A program made the position numbers and the translations under genes. A stretch of 10,565 bases of DNA from Bifidobacteriaceae bacterium (GTDB lineage: Bacteria; Actinomycetota; Actinomycetes; Actinomycetales; WQXJ01), in NCBI GenBank assembly GCA_031255075.1, contig JAIRTF010000181.1, forward strand, positions 1 through 10,565. Reading direction: 5' to 3'. Shown here piece by piece: positions 1 to 6,334 of the stretch. The notes beneath the pieces were generated by a model that worked only from the letters and a program-made list of their open reading frames with translations, was not told the DNA's origin and ran no database searches. Each line of letters starts with the position of its first letter. The stretch's first letter is position 1.

Positions 1-12
1 GCCGGCGCGCAA

Positions 13-18
13 TAGGCT
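13..18 (+). promoter_or_regulatory. Putative -10 element (TAGGCT) of leaderless exporter transcript
   Basis: TAGGCT fits the actinobacterial TANNNT -10 form and ends 7 nt before the GTG at 26, so transcription would begin at or next to the start codon. No Shine-Dalgarno is present. The -35 region lies outside the window. The same hexamer recurs before tsaB and guaB3. Confidence 0.4.
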
Positions 19-25
19 GTACGTC

Positions 26-886
26 GTGTCTAAGGCCGCTCCGATCAGCTTCCAAGCGGCGGTGGTGTTGGCTCTGGCGGCACAGCTGTCTGTCAACGCG
101 GGCTCAGGCTTCGCGGTGCGAGCCTTCGAAGTGACCGGGCCGGCGGCCATGGTGCTGCTCCGCAACGGCATCGCGGCAGTAGTGGTGTTGGCACTGATCC
201 GGCCAAAGCTGAACCAGGTCACCCGACGCGGCTGGATGGCGGTGGGTGCCTACGGACTGGCGCTGGCGGGCATGAATTCGCTGTTCTATGAGGCGATTGA
301 CCTGATCCCGGTGGGACCAGCCGTGACCATCGAAATGCTGGGGCCATTGGCGCTATCAGTGGTCTTGGCCCGCCAAGCGCGGGCCTGGTTGTGGGCGGGT
401 ACGGCACTGGTCGGGGTGCTGATGTTGTCCGGTTTTGACCTAGGTGGCGTCAATCTGGTTGGCGCTGGCCTGGTGCTGGCTGCCGGTGCCTGCTGGGCTG
501 CCTACATCCTGGCTGCCCGCTGGGTGGGACGCGAATTCGCCTCAGCGGACGGTTTGGCCCTGGGCTTCGCGGTGGCCGGTCTGCTGTCCGTGCCACGCGG
601 CATCGGCCCGCTGGTGGACAGCGGGTGGAGTTGGCAGGTGGCGGGCTGGGGGCTGCTGGTGGCAATGCTGGGCACGCTGGTGCCGTATTGGCTGGAAATG
701 TGGTCACTGCGGGGCATGCCTGCCTCGGTCTTTGGAGTGATGACAGCGGTGGCCCCAGCCTCTGCCGCGCTGTTTGGCTGGCTGATCGCCGGGCAGGGGA
801 TGACCTGGTGGATAGTTGGCGGCATGGCCATGGTGACGGCCGCCTCCGCGGGCGCTTCGCTGACCCGTTCCCCAGGCCAGAGGTGA
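26..886 (+). CDS. EamA-family (RhtA-like) inner-membrane exporter
   Basis: The 286-residue product is almost entirely hydrophobic, with about ten membrane-spanning stretches arranged as two similar halves, as in the EamA (drug/metabolite transporter) family. The segment at residues 87-108 (FYEAIDLIPVG followed by AVTIEMLGPL) matches the signature region of RhtA-like threonine/homoserine exporters; a second-half counterpart is ACWAAYILAARW at residues 155-166. Known RhtA proteins export amino acids or related metabolites across the cytoplasmic membrane; the substrate here cannot be read from sequence. Start: GTG at 26 has no convincing Shine-Dalgarno, but TAGGCT at 13-18 could be the -10 of a leaderless transcript. 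The stop lies 18 nt before tsaB. I see no functional link to the t6A genes beyond adjacency. Family is fairly sure, substrate unknown. Confidence 0.85.
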   Translation: MSKAAPISFQAAVVLALAAQLSVNAGSGFAVRAFEVTGPAAMVLLRNGIAAVVVLALIRPKLNQVTRRGWMAVGAYGLALAGMNSLFYEAIDLIPVGPAVTIEMLGPLALSVVLARQARAWLWAGTALVGVLMLSGFDLGGVNLVGAGLVLAAGACWAAYILAARWVGREFASADGLALGFAVAGLLSVPRGIGPLVDSGWSWQVAGWGLLVAMLGTLVPYWLEMWSLRGMPASVFGVMTAVAPASAALFGWLIAGQGMTWWIVGGMAMVTAASAGASLTRSPGQR

Positions 887-892
887 ATCTTC

Positions 893-898
893 TAGGCT
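893..898 (+). promoter_or_regulatory. Putative -10 element (TAGGCT) of leaderless tsaB transcript
   Basis: TAGGCT lies exactly 6 nt before the GTG at 905, in the 18-nt gap after the exporter gene. Its TAG is also the in-frame stop that bounds the tsaB reading frame, so the start cannot lie further upstream. No Shine-Dalgarno is seen. This suggests tsaB-rimI-tsaD can be transcribed independently of the exporter. Confidence 0.42.
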
Positions 899-904
899 GG
901 CTGG

Positions 905-1792
905 GTGGAGGTTCGCGCGTTCTCAGGTCCGGTACTAGGCATAACCACGGCTGAATCCAGCGCCGTTGGCATTGCCTTCATCAGCGGGATGACCGGCAAC
1001 CCAGACGCGGACCCAATCACCGGCGCCCCGCTGCCTGACCGAGATCAGACGCCTAACTGGGCCGCAGACGCGGACGCGGAAATGGGTGCGGGCGCACCGG
1101 CGGCCGCGGACACGGCAGCGGCTGCCCACAAAGGCCAGGAGGCCAAGGGTGCCGGCGTCACATCCCCGGATTGGTTCGAGGGGCCGAAGGCCACAGCCGA
1201 CGCACCCAAAGCCCACCTTGAAACGCTGGCACCATTGATTGAACAGGTATTGGCAGAGGCCGGTCTGAAGACCACTGATCTGGCCGCTGTGGCGGTGGGC
1301 CGCGGGCCGGCTCCGTACACCGGTCTAAGGATCGGCCTGGCCACAGCCTCCGCTCTGGCCTTGGGCCTGGGCGTGGAACTGTGGGGCATCAGCGACCTGG
1401 ACGTGATGGCCGCCGGAACGGCGCTGCACCTAGACATCGGCCAAGGCGTGTCAATCCTGGCCACCTTGGATGCCAAACGGCGGGAAATCTACTGGGCTCG
1501 CTACCGGGTGGACCAAACCCGGGTCTTGGACGGCCTGACCCGCTTGGAAGGACCAACCGTTGGCCCAGCTGCCACCGCCCCGGCCAGTTCCATAGTGGTA
1601 GGCAGCGGCGCCGATACCTACCCCGAAGCCCTCCATCCAACGGTTGGTGAGCCCCAAACGGTGGACCCGGTGCTGTTGGCTCGCCTGGCCTGCCACCGCG
1701 CTCTGCGCGGCGAAGACGTTTCCGCCACTCCGCTCTACCTGCGGCGTCCAGACATCGCCCCGCCGGCGCCCCGCAAGAGAGCCACTCCGTGA
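905..1792 (+). CDS. tsaB: TsaB, tRNA t6A37 threonylcarbamoyltransferase complex dimerization subunit, with an inserted segment
   Basis: TsaB is the non-catalytic ASKHA-fold partner of TsaD in making N6-threonylcarbamoyladenosine at A37 of ANN-decoding tRNAs. Visible features: N-terminal strand VLGITTAESSAVGIAF (10-25), KAHLETLAPLIEQVLAEAG (102-120), signature GRGPAPYTGLRIGLATA (132-148), and the typical actinobacterial tail with PLYLRRPD (277-284). At 295 residues it is longer than the usual 210-230. The excess is an Ala/Asp/Gly-rich stretch at roughly 29-98, where the family normally has a short hairpin. The usual Asp of the first strand (D-T-S/A-T) reads Thr here. GTG 905 is the only start between the upstream stop and the first conserved strand. 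It overlaps rimI by 4 bp (GTGA). Identification rests on the signature and the tsaB-rimI-tsaD order. Confidence 0.92.
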   Translation: MEVRAFSGPVLGITTAESSAVGIAFISGMTGNPDADPITGAPLPDRDQTPNWAADADAEMGAGAPAAADTAAAAHKGQEAKGAGVTSPDWFEGPKATADAPKAHLETLAPLIEQVLAEAGLKTTDLAAVAVGRGPAPYTGLRIGLATASALALGLGVELWGISDLDVMAAGTALHLDIGQGVSILATLDAKRREIYWARYRVDQTRVLDGLTRLEGPTVGPAATAPASSIVVGSGADTYPEALHPTVGEPQTVDPVLLARLACHRALRGEDVSATPLYLRRPDIAPPAPRKRATP

Positions 1793-2259
1793 CCGTCACA
1801 CTTAGACCAGCGGGCTTGGAAGACACAGACCAGTTGGTTCAGTTGGAAACCGAATGCTTCGGCGTTGAGGCCTGGACGGTCGCCATGATCGAAGACGAAA
1901 TCACCGGCCCGTACCGCGCCTACCTGGTGGCTCAGGCGCCGGATGGAACAGTCTTAGGCTATGGCGGAGTGTTCATGGGGCTGGATTCAGCCGAGATCAT
2001 GACCCTGGCGGTGGCCACCGCGGCCCGCGGCCAAGGACTGGGCCGGCAACTACTAGATGCTCTCATAGCCGAGGCCCGCCAAGCCGGCATCCTCCAGGTG
2101 ATGTTGGAGGTGGCGGTCGATTTGGAGCCCGCCATTGGGCTGTATCTTTCGGCCGGGTTTGAAAATGTGGGCCTGCGCCGCAACTACTACCAGCCATCCG
2201 GCCGGGACGCCCATGTGATGCGCTTGGCGCTGACCGCGGACCCAGCGGTGCCGCGCTAG
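1789..2259 (+). CDS. rimI: RimI-type GNAT protein N-acetyltransferase
   Basis: A 156-residue single GNAT domain. Acetyl-CoA motif A is RGQGLGRQLL (80-89). The C-terminal part LEVAVD through RRNYY (106-134) is diagnostic of RimI: E107 and Y119 fall with the same 12-residue spacing as the catalytic Glu103 and Tyr115 of enterobacterial RimI, and RRNYY is retained. RimI acetylates the N-terminus of ribosomal protein S18, and homologues are often fused or adjacent to tsaB/tsaD. The usual Arg and Asn of the LEVRxxN stretch are Ala109 and Leu112, so the acceptor or CoA contacts may differ slightly. The GTG start overlaps the tsaB stop as GTGA, implying translational coupling, and tsaD follows after 3 nt. 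Family assignment is secure; the physiological substrate is inferred. Confidence 0.9.
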   Translation: MTVTLRPAGLEDTDQLVQLETECFGVEAWTVAMIEDEITGPYRAYLVAQAPDGTVLGYGGVFMGLDSAEIMTLAVATAARGQGLGRQLLDALIAEARQAGILQVMLEVAVDLEPAIGLYLSAGFENVGLRRNYYQPSGRDAHVMRLALTADPAVPR

Positions 2260-2262
2260 GGT
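2257..2262 (+). promoter_or_regulatory. Possible internal -10 element (TAGGGT) before tsaD
   Basis: TAGGGT begins with the rimI stop codon and fits TANNNT. It abuts the first possible tsaD start (GTG 2263) but lies exactly 6 nt before a second in-frame GTG at 2269, the spacing seen for the other putative leaderless starts in this window. It could be coincidental because tsaD is also well placed to be read from the tsaB transcript. Confidence 0.22.
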
Positions 2263-3309
2263 GTGCGGGTGCTAGAAAACCCACTGGTGCTCGGCATTGA
2301 GACCACCTGTGATGAGACCGGCGTGGCTTTAGCCCGCGGCTTTGACCTGCTCCACGACCAGGTCGCTTCATCAATGGAAGAACACGCGCGGTTCGGCGGG
2401 ATTGTTCCAGAGGTGGCTTCCCGGGCCCATCTGGAGGCTTTCCCGGCCGCCTTTGAGGCCACCATCGCCGCCACCGGTGTCCGCTTGGAAGACGTGGACG
2501 CGATCGCGGTGGCCGCCGGCCCCGGTCTGGTCGGTTCACTGGCGGTGGGCCTGTCCGCAGCCAAAGCCCTGGCCTTGGCCCTAGGCAAGCCGTTGTATGG
2601 GGTGAACCATGTGGTGGCGCACGCGCTGGTGGACCAGTTGGTTCACGGCCAGTTCCCCGCCCCGGTGCTGGCGCTGGTCGCCAGTGGCGGCCATTCCTCG
2701 TTGTTGGTCATAGACGGCCCCCAGGTCGAAGAGTTGGGCCACACTTTGGACGATGCCGCCGGTGAGGCTTTCGACAAAGTTGGCCGTCTACTTGGCTTGC
2801 CTTACCCAGCCGGTCCACACATAGACCGCCTGGCCCAGACTGGCAATGCCCGTGCCATTGACTTCCCCAGAGCTTTGACCCGCCGCCAAGATCTGGAGAA
2901 ACACCGTTACGACTTTTCCTTCTCCGGCCTCAAGACGGCAGGCGCCCGGTGGATTGAGGCGGCCCAAGACCGAGGGGAGGAGGTTCCGTTGGCGGACTTT
3001 GCGGCATCGTTCAGCGGGGCTGTGGCAGATGTGTTGACGGCCAAGACGGTGGCGGCGGCCAAAGCCTTGGGGCTGAAAACCGTGGTCATTGGCGGCGGCT
3101 TTTCCGCCAACACCCAACTGCGGGAACTGGCCGCGGACCGGTTCGCGGCCGCCGGCCTGGAGGCCAGAATCCCGCCGATACGGCTGTGTACGGATAACGG
3201 TGCCATGATTGCGGCGGCCGGCGTCCAAGCCATCAAAGGCGGGTTGAAACCCTCCGCTTTGAATGTGGCAGCAGATTCCTCTATGCCTATGGAGCAACTG
3301 GTCGCCTAG
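2263..3309 (+). CDS. tsaD: TsaD, catalytic subunit of tRNA N6-threonylcarbamoyladenosine synthase
   Basis: TsaD (Kae1/Qri7 family) transfers the threonylcarbamoyl group from TC-AMP to A37 of ANN-decoding tRNAs in complex with TsaB and TsaE. All key elements are visible in 348 residues, the normal length: GIETTCDETG (11-20), the metal-binding HxxxH (H116, H120), SGGHSSLL (151-158), DDAAGEAFDKVGRLLG (173-188), YDFSFSGLKTA (226-236), GGGFSAN (277-283) and CTDNGAMIAAAG with metal ligand D311. It looks fully active. YPAGP replaces the commoner YPGGP at 191-195. The start may be GTG 2263 or, two codons on, GTG 2269; both precede the first conserved strand. It is the last gene of tsaB-rimI-tsaD and faces groES across a hairpin terminator. 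tsaE is not in the window. Confidence 0.96.
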   Translation: MRVLENPLVLGIETTCDETGVALARGFDLLHDQVASSMEEHARFGGIVPEVASRAHLEAFPAAFEATIAATGVRLEDVDAIAVAAGPGLVGSLAVGLSAAKALALALGKPLYGVNHVVAHALVDQLVHGQFPAPVLALVASGGHSSLLVIDGPQVEELGHTLDDAAGEAFDKVGRLLGLPYPAGPHIDRLAQTGNARAIDFPRALTRRQDLEKHRYDFSFSGLKTAGARWIEAAQDRGEEVPLADFAASFSGAVADVLTAKTVAAAKALGLKTVVIGGGFSANTQLRELAADRFAAAGLEARIPPIRLCTDNGAMIAAAGVQAIKGGLKPSALNVAADSSMPMEQLVA

Positions 3310-3358
3310 ACCACGGCTCCAGGTCAGGGGAGAGGCAGAACAAGCCGGTTAAACACCG

Positions 3359-3400
3359 AGGCCCCCGTCCCACTCCCGGCGGGGAATGGAACGAGGGCCT
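3359..3400 (-). terminator. Strong hairpin terminator of groES (strand-specific wobble pairs)
   Basis: Arms 3359-3377 and 3382-3400 form a 19-bp stem with a 4-nt loop, starting 13 nt after the groES stop. Sixteen pairs are Watson-Crick. The other three (3365/3394, 3369/3390, 3373/3386) are C-A mismatches in plus-strand RNA but U-G wobbles in minus-strand RNA, so the uninterrupted stem forms only in the groES transcript. The following tract is T-poor (CGGTGTTTAACC), so this is not a textbook intrinsic terminator. It may still partly stop tsaD transcription from the other side. Confidence 0.8.
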
Positions 3401-3413
3401 ACGGAGCTAGTGG

Positions 3414-3707
3414 TCAGACCACCTTGGCCAGGATGTCGCGAGCTGACAGGATCAGGTAATCCCCATCGCTGAGCGACACCTCGGTGCCGCCGTACTTGGA
3501 GTAGATGACTCTGTCACCGACTGCCACGTCCAGCGGGACGCGGTTGCCATTGTCGTCAATCCGGCCGGGGCCAACGGCCACGACCTCGCCCTCTTGCGGC
3601 TTTTCTTTGGCCGTGTCAGGCAGGTAGAGACCGGATGCGGTCTGGTCGGCCGCCTCGATGGGCGTCACTACGATCCGGTCCTCGAGCGGTTGAATGGAGA
3701 CCGACAC
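3414..3707 (-). CDS. groES: GroES, 10-kDa co-chaperonin
   Basis: A 97-residue protein of normal GroES length. GroES heptamers cap the GroEL chamber during ATP-driven folding in the cytoplasm. Visible are the N-terminal PLEDRIVV (7-14), the mobile loop at about 18-36 containing the hydrophobic GroEL-contacting segment SGLYLPD (25-31), EGEVVAVGPG, and the C-terminal YLILSARDILAKVV. The start is GTG at 3707, supported by a strong Shine-Dalgarno AGGGAGG at 3714-3720 with a 6-7 nt spacer. Upstream lie a promoter overlapping a perfect CIRCE. A hairpin terminator follows directly and the next gene is convergent, so groES appears monocistronic; groEL is not beside it. Regulation by HrcA is expected. 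Confidence 0.97.
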   Translation of the reverse strand: MSVSIQPLEDRIVVTPIEAADQTASGLYLPDTAKEKPQEGEVVAVGPGRIDDNGNRVPLDVAVGDRVIYSKYGGTEVSLSDGDYLILSARDILAKVV

Positions 3708-3838
3708 TGCGGACCTCCCTTTCGCGATCTAGAAGTTTCACAGGTCAACAGCCCTCCTAAAGCCCTCGGCCATGCCGTCGCGGTGTCATGCCCGAGCGCC
3801 TGGAGTAACCGGTCTGACCATGCGGCCAGACATCCATC

Positions 3839-3868
3839 ACCTTACGTCCTTCATTAGCACTCGGTCAA
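3839..3868 (-). promoter_or_regulatory. groES promoter (TTGACC-N18-TAAGGT)
   Basis: On the minus strand TTGACC (3863-3868) is followed after 18 nt by TAAGGT (3839-3844). The -35 lies in the spacer of the CIRCE, so bound HrcA would cover it directly. Predicted transcription start is near 3832, giving a leader of about 125 nt before the groES GTG. Match is good for an actinobacterial housekeeping promoter and the orientation agrees with groES. Confidence 0.6.
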
Positions 3869-3880
3869 GCCGAGTGCTAA
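3854..3880. promoter_or_regulatory. CIRCE element (HrcA operator)
   Basis: TTAGCACTC, a 9-nt spacer, then GAGTGCTAA: an exact match to the CIRCE consensus, the inverted repeat bound by the heat-shock repressor HrcA. Symmetry extends two more bases on each side into the spacer (GG...CC), leaving 5 central bases. It lies 146 bp upstream of groES and 49 bp upstream of the divergent methyltransferase start at 3930, so it could influence both. Confidence 0.96.
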
Positions 3881-3917
3881 ACGTGTCCGGTTGGCGGCCG
3901 CTGACAGCCCGGCAGAT

Positions 3918-3923
3918 TAGCCT
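3918..3923 (+). promoter_or_regulatory. Putative -10 element (TAGCCT) of leaderless methyltransferase transcript
   Basis: TAGCCT fits TANNNT and lies exactly 6 nt before GTG 3930. The only purine-rich word nearby (GAGG) is one base from the start codon and could not act as a Shine-Dalgarno. No clear -35 is visible. The CIRCE would lie at about -76 to -50 relative to the predicted start site. Confidence 0.35.
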
Positions 3924-3929
3924 TGAGGC

Positions 3930-5153
3930 GTGGACCTGGGGGACATTCAGCTGATCAGCGGCGCCGAAGGGCGCCACCTGCTGGACCAGCTGCCTCCTTA
4001 CGAAGCAGCCCTGGCGGTCAAGCTTCTGGATGGGCTGCGCAAGCGCGGCATCGACCCGAAAATGGCGGCCGCGGCGCTGACCCAAAGCCGCCTGCGAACT
4101 GCGGCGCGAACCAAGTTCGGGCCGTTCGCGGACCAGATGTTGTTCACCGAAGCCGGGCTTCAACAATCCACCCGACTTTCGGTGGCGGCCCATCATGCCG
4201 CTCGCTACCTGCGGGCGGAGGTGGGCTGTGTGGCGGACCTGACCGGCGGCATCGGCGGAGATGTGCTGGCTATGGCTGGGCTGGGTCTGCGGGTCATCTG
4301 CTACGAACAAGACCCCGTCACGGCAGCCGTGGCCCGCGCCAACCTGGCGGCCTTCCCCGAGGTCAAAGTGATCCAGGCGGACTCCCTGGAGGCAGACCTG
4401 ACCGGTGCGGACGCGCTCTACGCCGACCCATCGCGGCGCACCCAAGCCGGGCGGCGCATCTTTGACCCGGCCGCCTACCAACCGCCGCTCCAAGCGCTGC
4501 TTGAACTGGCCCAGAACCGCCCCCTAGGTGTCAAAGTTGGCCCCGGTCTGCCCCACAGCGCCATTCCGGCGGCGGCCGAAGCCCAATGGGTGTCAGTTGA
4601 CGGCACAGTTGTTGAAGCCGGTTTGTGGTTCGGCCCGCTCCGTCAGGTGGTCGATGCCGCAGCGGGGACTAGCGATACAGACGGTCCTTTCCGCACCGCC
4701 CTGGTGATGCGCGGCAGCGCTACCCACCGCCTGGCCGAAGCTGGCGAGTTGCGCCTGGCAGCCGGTCCGCTGGACGAATTCATCTATGAGCCGGACGGCG
4801 CGGTCATCAGAGCCCACCTGCTGGCCGAAGCTGCGGCCGAACTAGCCGATCCGCACCTGGTGGCGCCGAACATTGCCTACATCACCTCCCACACCGAACT
4901 GGCCACCAGCCCGTTCCTGGCCGGCTACCGCGTGGTGGACCATTTCCCATTTGGACTCAAACGGTTGGCGGCCTATCTGCGTGAACGGAGCATAGGAGAA
5001 TTGACCATAAAGAAGCGTGGAACCGCCGTAGAACCCGCTGAACTGCGCAAACGCCTCAAGCTGAAAGGCGATGGGTCAATGGTGGCTATCCTAACTCGGC
5101 TCGGTACGCAACAATCAGTGGTGGTAGTAGAGGCCCTGGGGAGGAAACCATGA
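3930..5153 (+). CDS. Class I SAM-dependent methyltransferase with C-terminal THUMP-like domain
   Basis: A 407-residue protein of an actinobacterial family of predicted RNA-type methyltransferases. After an N-terminal helical part, the Rossmann SAM site is VADLTGGIGGDVLAMA (101-116), the acidic end of strand 2 is YEQDP (125-129), a later acidic position is QADS (149-152), and the motif-IV position is ADPSRR (165-170). EPDGAVIRA (277-285) and the C-terminal segment GELTIKKRG (346-354) with following basic residues fit the THUMP-like domain usually found in this family. The substrate is not established; RNA is an inference from the THUMP-like part. Start GTG 3930 lacks a usable Shine-Dalgarno and may be leaderless. 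It overlaps the ligase gene by 4 bp (ATGA) and is divergent from groES across the CIRCE. Confidence 0.85.
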   Translation: MDLGDIQLISGAEGRHLLDQLPPYEAALAVKLLDGLRKRGIDPKMAAAALTQSRLRTAARTKFGPFADQMLFTEAGLQQSTRLSVAAHHAARYLRAEVGCVADLTGGIGGDVLAMAGLGLRVICYEQDPVTAAVARANLAAFPEVKVIQADSLEADLTGADALYADPSRRTQAGRRIFDPAAYQPPLQALLELAQNRPLGVKVGPGLPHSAIPAAAEAQWVSVDGTVVEAGLWFGPLRQVVDAAAGTSDTDGPFRTALVMRGSATHRLAEAGELRLAAGPLDEFIYEPDGAVIRAHLLAEAAAELADPHLVAPNIAYITSHTELATSPFLAGYRVVDHFPFGLKRLAAYLRERSIGELTIKKRGTAVEPAELRKRLKLKGDGSMVAILTRLGTQQSVVVVEALGRKP

Positions 5154-6334
5154 AGATTCCGTTCGCCCGTTCCCCACGATCTTCGGTGGGGATCGAATGG
5201 GAGATCCAACTTGTCGACCGTGACAATGGTGACCTGCGCCAAGCCGCCCAAGCCGTCCTGGAAATCGCCTCAGATGGCCGCGGCCGAGCCGCCGCCGGCC
5301 TGGTCCAAGAATTCCTGGCCAACACCATTGAGATTGTCTCCGACCCGTTCCAAACCGTTGGCGAAGCCGTAGCCCAAGTCCACCAACGGCTGGAGCACCT
5401 GCGCCAAGCCGCCGCGCCGCTGCGAATTGACCTGCTGGGTGCCGGCAGCCACCCATTTGCTCACTGGGAAAACCAAGACGTCACCGCCAAAGAGCGCTAC
5501 CAGGAGCTAGTTGAACGGACCGGCTGGTGGGGCCGCCAAATGGTCATCTTCGGCGCTCACACACACATCGGCGTGGAAGAGCAACGCAAAGTGTTGCCGC
5601 TGATCAAAGCCTTGTTGTGCTACGTGCCCCACTTGCAGGCGCTGTCCGCGTCATCGCCCTTCTGGGCCGGCACGGCCACCGGCTATGCCTCCAACCGAGC
5701 GTTGATGTTCCAACAACTGCCAACCGCCGGCCTCCCCATCCAGTTTGACCAGTGGGAACAGGTCGAGGACTACGTCCGGGACATGACCCGCACCCGCACC
5801 ATCAGCGAATTCAACGAAATCCGGTGGGATATCCGGCCGGCGCCGCACTTCGGCACCATTGAGGTGCGGGTCTGCGATTCGCCACCCACCTTGGAAGAGG
5901 TGGCTGGCATCACGGCGCTGATCCAATGCCTGGTCGAAGAGTTCTCATCGCGGCTGGACCGGGGCGTAGACCTGCCCTCCATGCCAACCTGGTTTGTCCA
6001 AGAAAACAAATGGCGGGCCGCCCGCTACGGCATGGAAGCGGTCATCATTCTGAACGCCGCCGGTGATGAGGAGCCCCTCAAAGAACACCTGTTGCGGGTC
6101 CTGACCGCACTGGTCCCAACCGCGGACCGGTTGGGTTGTCTGCCAGAGTTGGCCTCGATCCACCGGATAATCCACTACGGCGCCTCCTATCAGCGCCAGC
6201 TTCAGGTGGACGATGCCGCCGACGGGGACCTGACCGCTGTGGTCAAAGCCCTGATCCACGAAACCGAAACCGGCACCATTGGCCCAGCCCTGCCCGGGCG
6301 GAAGGCCAAACCAGGCCGGACGGCTAGTAGCTGA
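5150..6334 (+). CDS. GCS2-family carboxylate-amine ligase (YbdK/glutamate-cysteine ligase type)
   Basis: A 394-residue member of glutamate-cysteine ligase family 2, ATP-dependent enzymes that join an amino acid carboxylate to an amine. Visible family segments: GIEWEIQLVD (14-23; the E-x-E metal/ATP site), EFLANTIEIVSDPF (54-67), GAGSHPFAHW (97-106), FGAHTHIGVE (134-143), LSASSPFW (165-172), RPAPHFGTIEVRVCD (229-243) and ENKWRAARYGMEA (285-297). YbdK-type members have weak glutamate-cysteine ligase activity, and most have unknown true substrates; most actinobacteria make mycothiol rather than glutathione, so real gamma-glutamylcysteine synthesis is doubtful. ATG 5150 has a strong Shine-Dalgarno (GGGGAGG, 5138-5144, 5-nt spacer) and overlaps the methyltransferase stop, indicating co-expression. 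Its 3' end overlaps the opposing protease gene by 11 bp. Confidence 0.88.
   Translation: MKIPFARSPRSSVGIEWEIQLVDRDNGDLRQAAQAVLEIASDGRGRAAAGLVQEFLANTIEIVSDPFQTVGEAVAQVHQRLEHLRQAAAPLRIDLLGAGSHPFAHWENQDVTAKERYQELVERTGWWGRQMVIFGAHTHIGVEEQRKVLPLIKALLCYVPHLQALSASSPFWAGTATGYASNRALMFQQLPTAGLPIQFDQWEQVEDYVRDMTRTRTISEFNEIRWDIRPAPHFGTIEVRVCDSPPTLEEVAGITALIQCLVEEFSSRLDRGVDLPSMPTWFVQENKWRAARYGMEAVIILNAAGDEEPLKEHLLRVLTALVPTADRLGCLPELASIHRIIHYGASYQRQLQVDDAADGDLTAVVKALIHETETGTIGPALPGRKAKPGRTASS

Noticed and set aside
3708..3760. Short leader peptide in the groES 5' leader (TTG after AGGAGG near 3740)
   Set aside because: The Shine-Dalgarno-like AGGAGG is real, but the TTG frame runs on into groES out of frame and has no coding character.
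3923..4465. A 180-codon plus-strand frame overlapping the methyltransferase start
   Set aside because: Gly/Arg/Pro-rich composition typical of an out-of-frame reading; SAM-binding motifs are in the 3930 frame.
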